Positions 25,554 to 35,014 are shown, numbered from the stretch's first letter. The stretch is 64,000 bases of DNA from Rhizobium deserti (GCF_004358025.1 NZ_SMTL01000006.1:1-64000); one strand, 5' to 3'. Translations and numbers: made by a program. Notes: a model not told the origin generated them from the sequence alone.

Positions 25554-26558
25554 ATGAAGTCCGTTATCGTTGTTCTCGTCAAGAATTCGCTGGCATATGT
25601 GCCAGCTTTTATTGCCCATCACCGCAGGCTCGTCGATAAGATCATCCTTATCGACCACAACAGCGACATCTATCTGCGTGGGCTCGAGCGGGATGGCATC
25701 CAAACACTGAGGATATCGGCAGGCTTTTTTGCTCAGGATCTTTTTGCCGCCTATTTCCTCAAGAAGCTGCAGCTTCAGAAAGACTTCGACTTCCTGTTCC
25801 TGCTCGACATCGATGAATTTCTGCCTTTCACGTCGCGATCTGAAGTTTCGGCTTTCTTGGATGAAAACAAGCATGCTTCAACCGTCAGGATGGAATGGCG
25901 AAATGGTTTTGCCTCTGCCGGCGAACAACTGAGCGGCAAGGAAAGGCTTTATTTCACCAGATGGCGAAACGGCACGCCCAAGCTGATCTACAATCTCAAG
26001 CGGCTTGGGACTGTCATGCCGATGATGGGCAATCACAATGCCAGGTACCCGATCCTCGACAGCCGGGTCCTGCAGTTCCGGCCGAAGCGGAAAGACAGCG
26101 GGCTCGGTCTTTTCCACATACCCTTCCTGGGCCTCGACGGCCTGCGCCGAAAGCTCCTGGACTTCCCTTCGGAGCCCTATCGCGACAAGATCTTGAGAGA
26201 CCTCTCGGCTCTCGGCATCCAACATGATCCGGCCGCTCCGGACTTGGCCCTTTCGGACGACGACTTGATGTCCTTTGCCGCCAATTACAGGACGAAGGCG
26301 TCGCGCATTCAAAGAGACGTGAACTTGTCTTCGTTCGAGGAAATAAATTTTCTTCAGGGGCTGGAGGCCGAGCTAGCTGAGCTGGCGGCAGATCTTGTGG
26401 CCTGCCCCGTCGCTCCTGCTCCACCTGTATTCCTCGGCGAGGATGCGCTGGTGGCTAAGCTTCGCACCAATCGGCTATTCCTCCATAGGCGACTTTCAGC
26501 CGCGTTCTCCTTGCAGACAGATGGCACCTACGCCTTCAACACACCGAAGTTAGTGTAA
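25554..26558 (+). CDS. glycosyltransferase, GT2-like (Glyco_tranf_2_4)
   Basis: 334 residues. The N-terminal KSVIVVLVKNSLAYVPAFIAHHR and IILIDHNSDI, and the acidic FLFLLDIDEFL (a DxD-type metal/nucleotide-sugar site near residue 88), match PF13704. No membrane helix is present, so it is probably cytoplasmic or peripheral. The C-terminal third is helical and unassigned. It is monocistronic and transcribed away from the UV endonuclease gene; substrate and acceptor are unknown. Confidence 0.8.
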   Translation: MKSVIVVLVKNSLAYVPAFIAHHRRLVDKIILIDHNSDIYLRGLERDGIQTLRISAGFFAQDLFAAYFLKKLQLQKDFDFLFLLDIDEFLPFTSRSEVSAFLDENKHASTVRMEWRNGFASAGEQLSGKERLYFTRWRNGTPKLIYNLKRLGTVMPMMGNHNARYPILDSRVLQFRPKRKDSGLGLFHIPFLGLDGLRRKLLDFPSEPYRDKILRDLSALGIQHDPAAPDLALSDDDLMSFAANYRTKASRIQRDVNLSSFEEINFLQGLEAELAELAADLVACPVAPAPPVFLGEDALVAKLRTNRLFLHRRLSAAFSLQTDGTYAFNTPKLV

Positions 26559-26617
26559 GGACTTCTAAGGCCAGGCTGCCGCCCACATTCGACTGCAGGA
26601 CCCCAGCGGAGCCATCC

Positions 26618-27652
26618 TTAAGCCTCCTCTGCGAAATCAGCCTCGTCCTGCTGCTCCAATGCGGCAACGTCTTTGGGATCAAGTCCGAATCTCGGCGCGA
26701 CGTCCGGCGCATATCGCAGCAAATCAGTCCGCAGACGCAACAGGGCGAGGTCCTTTGCCTTGACTTCTAGCATGACGTCGAAATCTTCCTCTTCGACCAC
26801 CCTCATGAAAGTGGCGAACTCAAAGGGATTGCAGAAGTCTGCATGGCCGGTGAAAACGGGCGGTACGGGACGCAGGCTTTTCTTTTTCGTCACCCTGTCG
26901 ACGACGACCTTCTCGCGAAGCTCTGTGCGTGGAGAGGAGAAATGGATCTTCGGCTGCTGATCATCCGGCCAAGTGGTCATGAACTTCCTGAAAGTATCCT
27001 TCAGGTCGGCTCTCTCAGGATTAAGGCACCAGAAGTGCTGGTAGTCGAAGATCAGGCGGCCCCCCGTCTGCTCATGAATCCACAGGGCATCCGCGGCAGA
27101 GAAACGCAGATCGTCATGCTCCAGAACCAGCCGCCGGCGCACAGGTTCTGGAAGGATGTTCCACGTCTCAACCCATCTTGCCCTGCTGCTCGAGACATCG
27201 CCATAGGTACCGCCAACATGGATCACCATGACGGCCTCGGGCCCCAATTCCATCAGATCCAGCATCTCGGCCTGGCTCGCCAAGTCCCAGATGCTCTTTC
27301 GGACGAGCTCGCTGTCAGGGCTGTTGAGAACCACGAATTGCGAAGGATGGAACGACAATCTGATATCCAGCGATTTTGCCTTCCGTCCCAGAGCCCTAAG
27401 CTCAGGTGCGCTTTCCTTCACCATATCGTGGAACTGTGGCATGTCGGGATGCGTAGCGTAGGGAGCCAGATCGGACGACATGCGGTACATGTTGATCCCA
27501 TACTTCACCAGGTGATCGAGGATGGCATCCACATATTCGAGCGAGACCTTGAGATGAGGATTGCTTGCCGCGCGACGGCTGTCATTGCTTTTCAGATCGT
27601 CGCGGGCCATCACTTTGACGGGGAAGCCGAGCCGGGAAATTCGATGTCTCAT
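26618..27652 (-). CDS. uvsE: UV damage endonuclease UvdE/UvsE
   Basis: 344 residues with the UVDE TIM-barrel signature: RLGFPVKVM, MYRMSSDLAPYATHPDM, RLSFHPSQFVVLNSPD, VMVIHVGGTYGD, LVLEHDDLRFSAADAL, LIFDYQHFWC, PKIHFSSPR, HADFCNPFEF and MLEVKAKDLALLRLR. The metal-binding His, Glu and Asp residues are present. It nicks DNA 5' of UV photoproducts and abasic sites. The start is uncertain: ATG 27652 gives the family N-terminus but lacks a Shine-Dalgarno sequence, while an AAAGGAG lies 70 nt earlier near a possible UUG start. It follows a DUF2161 gene by 92 nt on the same strand. Confidence 0.93.
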   Translation of the reverse strand: MRHRISRLGFPVKVMARDDLKSNDSRRAASNPHLKVSLEYVDAILDHLVKYGINMYRMSSDLAPYATHPDMPQFHDMVKESAPELRALGRKAKSLDIRLSFHPSQFVVLNSPDSELVRKSIWDLASQAEMLDLMELGPEAVMVIHVGGTYGDVSSSRARWVETWNILPEPVRRRLVLEHDDLRFSAADALWIHEQTGGRLIFDYQHFWCLNPERADLKDTFRKFMTTWPDDQQPKIHFSSPRTELREKVVVDRVTKKKSLRPVPPVFTGHADFCNPFEFATFMRVVEEEDFDVMLEVKAKDLALLRLRTDLLRYAPDVAPRFGLDPKDVAALEQQDEADFAEEA

Positions 27653-27744
27653 GCCGGGTGAATGACAAGCCGGTGTCCATTGTTCCGCAACAGCCGACAA
27701 AAGCCGGCTACTGACAGTGGCTCCTTTCACCAAAACTTCGCGTG

Positions 27745-28407
27745 CTAATCCACGGACGGCCGCCCTGGCCACTGCTCCAGAGCTTGTCGACCCGCGTCGT
27801 TCAGCCCGTAGACGCCTTTTTCGATTCGTTCGAACCAACCATAGTGATTGCTCAGCAAGATTTTCCCGGCCATGGGCGCGCTGGGCTTGAGGTCGCGAGG
27901 CCGCAGGGGACCGGCTGAAAGGGCTGCTGCGCAGGCAAGGGCCTGCTGGCGATAAGCCGTCATGATCGGCACTTTGCTCGATCCCCCGAGCGCGGGATCC
28001 CCTTCCCGCTTCACATGCTCCTTGATCAACCGCGTCCGGCGCTTCGGGTTGCTACGCGGCATAAGCGACGCCGAACTCACAATGATACTCACCTCACCCG
28101 CGCTCGATATACCGAGCATGCCGATCCCGAGCCGACGGCAAAGGTCGCGGTACCGCTTGTCGGCCTCGCGTCCTTTTCCTTTTGCGGAAATGCGGGCGGC
28201 AATCCAAACTTCATCGGCTATCGACGCGCGATCGACTGCCTGAAGGATCAGTTCCAGATTGAAGGTGAGCTTAAGCTCGCAGATCACCACGACACGTGGC
28301 TCGCCCTCGCTAAGGCCAACGACATCGCAGCCGGTGATCTCACCCTTCACACGATAGCCGGCACGTTCCAGGAAGTTTTTGACCGGAATGTAGAGCGCGG
28401 TTTCCAT
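27745..28407 (-). CDS. DUF2161 putative PD-(D/E)XK phosphodiesterase
   Basis: 220 residues. The N-terminal nuclease-like core has Asp in GCDVVGL followed by the E-x-K strand in VICELKLTFNLELILQAVDR, the classic PD-(D/E)XK layout. A basic middle (PKRRTRLIKEHVKREGD) and a C-terminal winged-helix-like part (AGKILLSNHYGWFERIEKGVYGLNDAG) follow. This matches DUF2161, annotated as a putative phosphodiesterase of unknown role. Its position directly before uvsE suggests a DNA-metabolism role. Confidence 0.85.
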   Translation of the reverse strand: METALYIPVKNFLERAGYRVKGEITGCDVVGLSEGEPRVVVICELKLTFNLELILQAVDRASIADEVWIAARISAKGKGREADKRYRDLCRRLGIGMLGISSAGEVSIIVSSASLMPRSNPKRRTRLIKEHVKREGDPALGGSSKVPIMTAYRQQALACAAALSAGPLRPRDLKPSAPMAGKILLSNHYGWFERIEKGVYGLNDAGRQALEQWPGRPSVD

Positions 28408-28614
28408 AATTACCTATTGATCGAATCGACGACGCTGATAGCACGGCTCGTTATCTGCGGCTTGATCCAACGTTGCTGTCCATCAAGCTGATGGCACCTT
28501 ATCAAAGTCGGCGCCCCCTCGGATACCGGAGCAAGGGCTGCGGGAACATGCATGGGTGGAAAACGCCCTCGCCTACGCCATATCGTTCCATCACTGACTT
28601 CCTGGAGGATGAAC

Positions 28615-29802
28615 ATGACCCGGTCCAAGATCTCCAGCACCGCGCCCCCGCTCTCGATCATTACCCTTGCATTCGTGCTGCTAAGCATGTCGGTGGGGAT
28701 CGCCCTCGCCTACAAGGTCATCAATGACCGGATCCAGTCCTTGCAGGAGGCAGATCTGCGGCGTGCGGTGGAGACCCGCTTGAGTGGCGTCCAGACGGCT
28801 TTGGGTCAAGCTCTCTACCGCGAATGGACGGGCCTGAGCGCTTTGGTGCCTCCACTTTCATCCACTGCGCCGAGCGATTTGCAGGATGAACTGACAGTGC
28901 TGGCGGGACGTGGTGACATCATTTCCTGGGCTGGCTATGCCAGCAGCGACGGGATTGTCAGAAGCGCCTCAAACGGGCTACTGGTCGGCGCGAGCGTATC
29001 GGCCAGGCCTTGGTTCCAGAGAGGCTTGCGGGGAAGCTTTGCCGGTGATGCACATGAGGCTGTGCTGCTGGCCTCCAAGCTGCCGCCCTCGCCAAACGGA
29101 GAGCCTGTTCGATTTTTGGATCTGGCAACCCCGATCAAAGACGATATGGGCAATGTCGCAGGCGTTCTGGGCATTCACATCAATCTCGAATGGGCTGCCT
29201 TGCTCATCAAGCAGTTGGCAAACTCGCTGGCTGTCGACGTCTTTATCGTCAATCCGGCAGGCGAGGTGGTGATTTCTTCGGCGCAGGGCAGTTATTCCGG
29301 GCTTCAACTGGCGAGTTTCCGCAAAGCTCGTGCCGGAGTGGCGGGGGTGGACATCGAGACCTGGCCGGACGGCCAGCTCTATTATACCGCGACGCTGCCG
29401 GAGGCCTCCTATCGAGATTTGCCGAAATTCGGGTGGAGCATTGTTGCACGTATAGGAGCAGACGCCGCAATCATGCCGGCGCGTAGCTTATCGGCTGGTT
29501 TGATGTTCGACCTAGCCGTTTTTGGCCTTCTTCTTCTGCTTCTCGCCATGCTGTTCATCGTGGCCTTTATCCAGCCCTTCCGCCGCCTCGCCAAGAATGC
29601 CGAAGCTATTGCGGAAGGAGATGACGTCTATCCATATGAAAGCGGGCGGACCTCCGAACTTGCAATGATAGGCGCCTCCTTGGCTCGCCTGCAATCACGG
29701 GCAGCGGCAAATCTAGTGCCTGGCGTCGAGGATGAAAACGATGAAGCCATACGGCTATCGCCGTCCAAGACGGGCGACGGCATCCGTCATGATCGCCGAT
29801 AG
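28615..29802 (+). CDS. dCache/HAMP membrane sensor without output domain
   Basis: 395 residues from ATG 28615 (GGAGG 6 nt upstream; the ATG at 28609 abuts it). The first transmembrane helix (about 12-34) is followed by a periplasmic dCache-like domain (about 40-300; ASVSARPWFQRGLRG and FLDLATPIKDDMGNVAGVLGIHI are Cache hallmarks). A second helix (about 305-330) leads to a HAMP segment (PFRRLAKNAEAIAEGDD, then ELAMIGASLARL). The protein ends about 35 residues later, with no kinase, GGDEF or methyl-accepting domain. Its 3' end overlaps the convergent bgsA-like gene by 48 bp. Confidence 0.8.
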   Translation: MTRSKISSTAPPLSIITLAFVLLSMSVGIALAYKVINDRIQSLQEADLRRAVETRLSGVQTALGQALYREWTGLSALVPPLSSTAPSDLQDELTVLAGRGDIISWAGYASSDGIVRSASNGLLVGASVSARPWFQRGLRGSFAGDAHEAVLLASKLPPSPNGEPVRFLDLATPIKDDMGNVAGVLGIHINLEWAALLIKQLANSLAVDVFIVNPAGEVVISSAQGSYSGLQLASFRKARAGVAGVDIETWPDGQLYYTATLPEASYRDLPKFGWSIVARIGADAAIMPARSLSAGLMFDLAVFGLLLLLLAMLFIVAFIQPFRRLAKNAEAIAEGDDVYPYESGRTSELAMIGASLARLQSRAAANLVPGVEDENDEAIRLSPSKTGDGIRHDRR

Positions 29803-31719
29803 CCGTGTCCTTGTGACGCTCGGCACATTTCCTTCCGCATAAAGACGGCGAAGCAAAGCTTCGTATTGCTTCGGGTCGATGTCGAGCGAGAGCACTCCGC
29901 CGTCGGAGGTGGCTTGAAGCACGATCGCATCCATACGACCGACGTTACGGATTTTGATGGCAATCCGCGTGCCAGGCAGCAATCCCGCTCCTCTGATCCT
30001 GACCGTTTCCTGTGTCAGATCAGTGAGCCATACACGCTTGAGCGCCCCGTCAACGGAAATTAGCGCTCGCTCCGGGCGATCGGCAAAATGCCTCTCGGCC
30101 CTGGGCAGTTCAACACATACGGCAAGGGTCACGGCCAAGATGATCAGATTGTAAACAGTCCAGAACAAGATGACGATCTTACCGTCCCCGGCATCGTTGA
30201 AAGCAAACTGGTCAGTGAAAAGCCCGATAAACAACCCAAGGATCGTCAACCCCCCGAGGATGAGAAATGGCCGCATCAAACGCCATTGCACCACCACTTT
30301 GGTGCGGTCTCCACCTTTGGCCGTGACGCTGAAGGCGTGCCCCTTAGGCTTGATGAGGCCAAGGACGGCGGCTCGAGAAATCGGGATTGCGCCCAGAAGT
30401 TGGCTCACATCATTGACGATGGGAATGATCAACCCGGCCGAAATGAAGTTCAGGACGAAAAGGACCCAGATCATGTAGACGCCGAAGTAACTGACCACGT
30501 CGGCGACACTGGCATTGACGACGGTGACGTTGAAAAACCAGTAGAGCAGCGGAAAGGTCATTGCTGCGATCTTGAACGGAAAGGTCGTCAGCCAAAAGAA
30601 AACAGAGTCGATGACGCTCCAGCGATCGCGTAGCCTGAGCCTGTTCGAGGCGAAGGGCCCAAGTCTTCCGCGGGCGATCTGCATCAGCCCCAGACACCAA
30701 CGAGCGCGCTGCGTAACATATTCCTTCAAGCCCTCTGGAGCCAGGCCTTCCGTCAAAGCCTCGTTCAGGTAGACGGTTTTGTAGCCTTCCTCCTGGAGTG
30801 CCAGGGTCAGCATAAAATCTTCCGTTATGCTGTCGGTCGGGAAGCCGCCGACTGCTCTCACCGCCTCCCAGCGGATCACCGAGGAGGTGCCGCAGCAGAA
30901 GGCAATGCCCCAGGCATCCCGGCTGGGTTGGAGATGATCGAAGAAAAAACGTTGTTCGTCAGGATAGGATCGACTGAGTCCTAGATTGTGCTGGATCGGG
31001 TCCGGATTGAAGAAATGCTGCGGCGTCTGAACCAGTCCAACCTTGGCATCGTGGAAGAGGGCCAGCCCTCGCGAGATGAAGTCCGCATGGGGAACGAAGT
31101 CCGCATCTAGGACCGCAATGAAGTCGGGGCGTTCGGCATCCGCCACCAGCACGTCCAGTGCGTGGTTGATATTACCCGCCTTGGATCCCTTGTTGTCGGG
31201 TCGGCGCAGATAACGCACACCTTGGTCATCGCAGAAGCGCTGCAGCCAGTCCCGACGCCCATCATCGAGCACAATCACCTCGCAGTTATGGTGGTCACTT
31301 GCTTTTGCCCCGACAATGCTGCGCTCTAGAACGGAGCGATCCTCATTGTAGGTTGCGATCATAATTGCAACCTTCGGCTCCTCTGCCGGCTTCCACCATT
31401 CCATGAAGCGCTCCACCTCCGCGCTGCGGGATCTCGTTCGGGTGAGGATGGTGAAGGCACTGAGAGACGACAGCACCGAGGCCGCCTCGATGGCGAAGAA
31501 ACTCCAGCTGAACAAGCAGTCAAAGGTCAGGCCGGGAGGCGCCAAAGTTTCGCTCCCCCTCCACCATATGTAACGCACTGAAAGCGCCATGCCGATCCCG
31601 AACAAGACGGTTCGATGCGCTACTTTCTTGGGGTCAAGCAGGGATGATAAGACGAGCGACGCACCGAAGGCAAAGGCCAGATGAGCAAAGCTGGATTGGA
31701 TCTCGCTGAGATAGAACAT
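29755..31719 (-). CDS. bgsA: beta-glucan synthase, BgsA/CrdS type (GT2 family)
   Basis: 654 residues. Membrane helices at the N-terminus (about 10-80) and after the catalytic domain (about 370-560) flank a processive GT2 domain with MIATYNEDRS, VLDDGRRDWL, VLDADFVPH, TEDFMLTLALQ and the QxxRW motif in TQRARWCLGL. A C-terminal cytoplasmic domain (about 560-640; RALISVDGALKRVWLTDL) sits where cellulose synthases have PilZ, but the PilZ residues are degenerate. That matches Sinorhizobium BgsA, a mixed-linkage beta-glucan synthase activated by cyclic-di-GMP. The close alternative is the curdlan synthase CrdS, but no third crdC-like gene is present. It starts 1 nt after bgsB. Confidence 0.82.
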   Translation of the reverse strand: MFYLSEIQSSFAHLAFAFGASLVLSSLLDPKKVAHRTVLFGIGMALSVRYIWWRGSETLAPPGLTFDCLFSWSFFAIEAASVLSSLSAFTILTRTRSRSAEVERFMEWWKPAEEPKVAIMIATYNEDRSVLERSIVGAKASDHHNCEVIVLDDGRRDWLQRFCDDQGVRYLRRPDNKGSKAGNINHALDVLVADAERPDFIAVLDADFVPHADFISRGLALFHDAKVGLVQTPQHFFNPDPIQHNLGLSRSYPDEQRFFFDHLQPSRDAWGIAFCCGTSSVIRWEAVRAVGGFPTDSITEDFMLTLALQEEGYKTVYLNEALTEGLAPEGLKEYVTQRARWCLGLMQIARGRLGPFASNRLRLRDRWSVIDSVFFWLTTFPFKIAAMTFPLLYWFFNVTVVNASVADVVSYFGVYMIWVLFVLNFISAGLIIPIVNDVSQLLGAIPISRAAVLGLIKPKGHAFSVTAKGGDRTKVVVQWRLMRPFLILGGLTILGLFIGLFTDQFAFNDAGDGKIVILFWTVYNLIILAVTLAVCVELPRAERHFADRPERALISVDGALKRVWLTDLTQETVRIRGAGLLPGTRIAIKIRNVGRMDAIVLQATSDGGVLSLDIDPKQYEALLRRLYAEGNVPSVTRTRLSAIMTDAVARLGRR

Positions 31720-31720
31720 C

Positions 31721-32914
31721 TCAACCCCAAAGCCGTCTCAGCCAATCCATAGAGCGGCTTTCGAAAAAAGCCCGGCCGGTTCGCCCGACGAGGCAACGCA
31801 GTTGAGGATCTTCGCGAAGCGCCGGCACATCCAGTGCCACGTCGAACCGCTGCAGGTGCTGCTCGCTGGGAGAAATAGCGAGATTCTGGTAAATGCTCGC
31901 GGCGCCGGCTCCTGCCAAACGAATAACTGTGCCTGCCATGGTGCTACCGTCACCGGTGAGCCGGAAGGTTGCGGATGAACCTACACCGATACGGTTATAA
32001 ACGCTTTCGGATACGGACAGAGTAACGATGGCAGAGTCACAATCGATCAAGGTCAGCACGTTCTGGCCGCGCTGCACCGTTTCACCGGAAGCACTTAAAT
32101 ACGTCCAGAGCAGACCGTTGACGTGAGACTCGAGCGAGGACGCCGACAGTTCGTTGACGCGAAGTCGCTCCGCGGCGATGCGTCGTCCCACGGCCATGAG
32201 CATGGCCTTTCGCGCCTGGAGTTGCGCATCCAGTTCGATCCGCTGAACGTCGAGTTCTGAAATCCTCTGCTCGGAATAGGGCGAGTCATTATACCCGTCC
32301 CCGAGGAAGACTCCCTTGTCGGCGGCACTTAAAGCAATCAATGTTTCGGCGGCTTCTTCGGTAGCATTTCGCAATTCTAGCCTGGAAAGTTCTGCGAGTG
32401 ATTGCGCCTGCTCGAGTGCCTCGCCGGTTGTCACGCCCCGCTCGCTGAGGCGGGTGGAACGACGCAGCCCAAAGTCGGCATATTTCGATCTTGCAGCTGC
32501 GGCGTCGGTGAGAGACCCGGCCGAACGCGCCTCAGCCTGCAACTGATTGCGCCGTTCTTGCTTGTAGATCGCCGCTCTTGTTTGCCATTGCCCGATGGAG
32601 CGGACCAAGCCGGCCAGGGCCTGCTCCAATCTTATCACCTCCGCCTGAGTTTCATCTTGCTCGCGCAGAAGGTCGAGAAGACGAAGGTCGTCAGCCAGCG
32701 GGTCATCGATGGAGCCGATCGGATCTCCCTTCTTGACCTGTGCCCCAAGCGGCCGCTGTTCGAGATCGAGCCGTCCGGCAATCGGCGCTTTCAGGGTTGT
32801 CACCTGGGCATTGATAAAAGCATCGGCACTGGCGCCAGCCAGTTGCTCTTCGACGATAACAAAAAGGGCTACGGCAACCAATGCCAGCCCGACGATGACC
32901 TTCAGCGACTTCAT
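31721..32914 (-). CDS. bgsB: HlyD-like membrane fusion protein of the glucan synthase (BgsB type)
   Basis: 397 residues. One N-terminal transmembrane anchor (VIVGLALVAVALFVIVEEQL) is followed by a biotinyl-lipoyl half (TTLKAPIAGRLDLEQRPLG), a long alpha-helical hairpin (about 75-240), the second lipoyl half and a beta-barrel domain. This is a periplasmic adaptor that would carry the nascent glucan from the synthase across the envelope. It is the first gene of a two-gene operon, like bgsB-bgsA of Sinorhizobium and crdA-crdS of Agrobacterium. Confidence 0.82.
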   Translation of the reverse strand: MKSLKVIVGLALVAVALFVIVEEQLAGASADAFINAQVTTLKAPIAGRLDLEQRPLGAQVKKGDPIGSIDDPLADDLRLLDLLREQDETQAEVIRLEQALAGLVRSIGQWQTRAAIYKQERRNQLQAEARSAGSLTDAAAARSKYADFGLRRSTRLSERGVTTGEALEQAQSLAELSRLELRNATEEAAETLIALSAADKGVFLGDGYNDSPYSEQRISELDVQRIELDAQLQARKAMLMAVGRRIAAERLRVNELSASSLESHVNGLLWTYLSASGETVQRGQNVLTLIDCDSAIVTLSVSESVYNRIGVGSSATFRLTGDGSTMAGTVIRLAGAGAASIYQNLAISPSEQHLQRFDVALDVPALREDPQLRCLVGRTGRAFFESRSMDWLRRLWG

Positions 32915-33019
32915 GTCGGAGCACCATTGTTCTGATTCGGTCGTAACTTAAGCCGATCAGTGGTTCCTGGTTCAGTGAAGGGCGTCGCCTCGCGTGAGAC
33001 TTACTAATAGACCGTTAAA

Positions 33020-33040
33020 CAAGGCAGTTCTGCTGCCTTG
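33020..33040 (-). promoter_or_regulatory. hairpin upstream of bgsB
   Basis: A perfect 8-bp inverted repeat (CAAGGCAG/CTGCCTTG, 5-nt loop) lies 106 bp before bgsB; in the bgsB direction it is followed by TTT. It could be a leader structure, a weak terminator or an operator dyad. The rest of 32915-33265 has no gene that I can support. Confidence 0.4.
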
Positions 33041-33265
33041 AAGCGGGCATTCAAGATCAAGTTATCCACAGCACTGTTACCTGATGCCATCTGAGACAGA
33101 CTTCATGAAGAAAAAACCCAAACTCCAAGGCTACCACTTCCACTTTTTCCTTGCCCGTCGCCACTGGGGGGAAAGGCATTGCTGCCGCTTACGAAACTAA
33201 GCAGCAAGATCAGGCGCCTCAGGTTCCGTATTAACCAGCTGTTCAACATAACCTCGTAGGATCGC

Positions 33266-33508
33266 ATGGCGCGAATGAACCGCGCGATAAACCCTATGTG
33301 GATCAACATGTACGTTGTAGCGGTGCTCGATAATGGCGAGCAAAGGACATTCCTGTCGGAAGAACTCAAGATTCTGGACCGCATCGTCTATGCAACGATC
33401 TGCGGCAAGCAGAAGCAGTTTGTTCTAGCTGATGTCGTAGACATCGTTCCAGTCGATGAAGGTCCGAAACATTCAAAGGTTTTACAGCCGCCTCGTCGCG
33501 TTCAATAG
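33266..33508 (+). CDS. small hypothetical protein
   Basis: 80 residues, or about 66 if translation starts at MYVVAVLDNGEQRTF (33308). The core has alternating hydrophobic strands (YVVAVLDNGEQRTFLSEELK, then QFVLADVVDIVPVD) suggesting a small beta-rich soluble fold. AGGA precedes the first ATG. It is divergent from bgsB. I do not recognise a family. Confidence 0.45.
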   Translation: MARMNRAINPMWINMYVVAVLDNGEQRTFLSEELKILDRIVYATICGKQKQFVLADVVDIVPVDEGPKHSKVLQPPRRVQ

Positions 33509-34070
33509 CACAACGACGTGCTGAGCCTCAGTCGATCGGCATGACACTCAACCTAGTTCTAAATTGAACACATTGGCTCCGGATAGGGCCCAACGCGACA
33601 GCTCCGCTTAGAAAGGAGCCGCGCTTAGGGCTTACCAGCGCTCGACATACCTGCTCAGGAGCGGCCCCGGCAGCAGCAAGGGGCGGCGGGGTTGACCTGC
33701 ATTATTGCGCCAAGGGCATAGGACACACAGCCAACACCAGCACCCAATCGTTGTCTTTGCAACTCCACCGCTGACCACCCTGGTTGGGCGCCAATGCCGG
33801 CGTAACCGGAGCCTCCATTGGTGGGTCGAACAAGGCGTCCGGAGTAAGATGGCATTGGTAAGATGTCCTGCCAGGCGCTTCGACATCCTCCTCAGCCATT
33901 GATGTCAACCTGGTCGAGCCGCACCATGCTTCACGCTGACTGTGCTTAAGAATATCAAGAAGCTCATCGCCATGAGACTCGCGATTTGCGTGCGCTGCGA
34001 TTATACGTTTGTTATTTTACCGCTGATATATTGAAAAACATTCACGTCGTCGGGGCGACTCTGCATTGAC
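33509..34070. other. intergenic stretch without a supportable gene
   Basis: 562 bp before the winged-helix regulator. Overlapping short frames exist on both strands (mainly 33632-33908), but none has a ribosome-binding site or recognisable product. The last 100 bp are AT-rich and include TTATTTTACCGCTGATATAT-like sequence close to the next start. It may be a decayed region. Confidence 0.5.
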
Positions 34071-34973
34071 ATGTCACTGAACCCGAAACAAATTCGAAGC
34101 CACCCCCAGCTTTACCGCATTATCAAAAGGCAGTCGGAAGCTTTTCTTCACGTCAACAGCGAGAGATCCCGCCTGGCCTCCATATTTGCCTGCCAACATC
34201 GGTGGCTGATGGCGCATGCAGGACTCGCCCTTTATTTCGAGAACCTTCGCGATCCTGACAAAGATGAACTAAGCGCCTCCAATTTTGTTAGACTGGCCCT
34301 CCAGCACGATATAACCAGCCGTAACACTGCTACATCGTTCTTGGGAGAGATGCTGAAATACGGCATCATAACCCGCAAGCTGCACCCGACGGACAAGCGA
34401 AAACGGGTCATGGCTCCCTCCGAGATGACGATCGGTGCGTTGAGCGGATGGATACTCATTCACCTTGCAACGCTCGATGCGCTTGATGAAGGAGACCGAC
34501 AAGCGCGATACATTACTTCGCCCGAATGCGTTGCAAAGCTCCAGCCCTTGATCGCCCGTCGCCTTCTACTTCATGCGGGCATACGAAATCCGGACCCGTT
34601 CTTCGCCCATTTCATGTGGATGAACAGCGGCTTTTTGATCACCGAGCGGCTTGTCCTTTCCGTCACCTCGGAAACACTCACAGATGGGCGTCTTCCTACA
34701 TCTCTCGCTTCAACGTCGAAGCTAACAGCCGGCTTCAACCTTTCCCGCACTCATTCTGCTCGAAAGATGAAGGAAGCAGACGAAATGGGGATTATCGGCT
34801 GGAGCGGAACAAGGGGCCGGTCGTCCATTTGGGTCTCCAGCCAATTCGTCAAGGCCTTCCTTGATATGCAAGCCCACAAGCTCGCTATCATCAATGAGGC
34901 GTTCGGTATTGTCTTTGAAGAACAGACCTTAGACCCTAACAGCAGCGTCTTCACGGGACTTCACTTGGCGTGA
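34071..34973 (+). CDS. winged-helix (MarR-like) putative regulator
   Basis: 300 residues. The N-terminal half (about 40-125) looks like a MarR-type winged helix: FVRLALQHDITSRNTATSFLGEMLKYGIITRK is the recognition-helix region and LHPTDKRKRVMAPSEM the wing. The C-terminal half (about 190-280) may hold a second DNA-binding unit (FNLSRTHSARKMKEADEMGII). It lies in a lower-GC accessory stretch just before noeK, on the same strand. Target and ligand are unknown; it is not a textbook member of any family I know. Confidence 0.5.
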   Translation: MSLNPKQIRSHPQLYRIIKRQSEAFLHVNSERSRLASIFACQHRWLMAHAGLALYFENLRDPDKDELSASNFVRLALQHDITSRNTATSFLGEMLKYGIITRKLHPTDKRKRVMAPSEMTIGALSGWILIHLATLDALDEGDRQARYITSPECVAKLQPLIARRLLLHAGIRNPDPFFAHFMWMNSGFLITERLVLSVTSETLTDGRLPTSLASTSKLTAGFNLSRTHSARKMKEADEMGIIGWSGTRGRSSIWVSSQFVKAFLDMQAHKLAIINEAFGIVFEEQTLDPNSSVFTGLHLA

Positions 34974-35014
34974 GCCCATGCTTCTCAAGGCTCGTAATTT
35001 TGCAGGGGTGACAT

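Noticed and set aside
33062..33070. Perfect DnaA box TTATCCACA
   Set aside because: A single 9-mer without further boxes, AT-rich repeats, repABC genes or a dnaA neighbour; expected by chance in a window this size.
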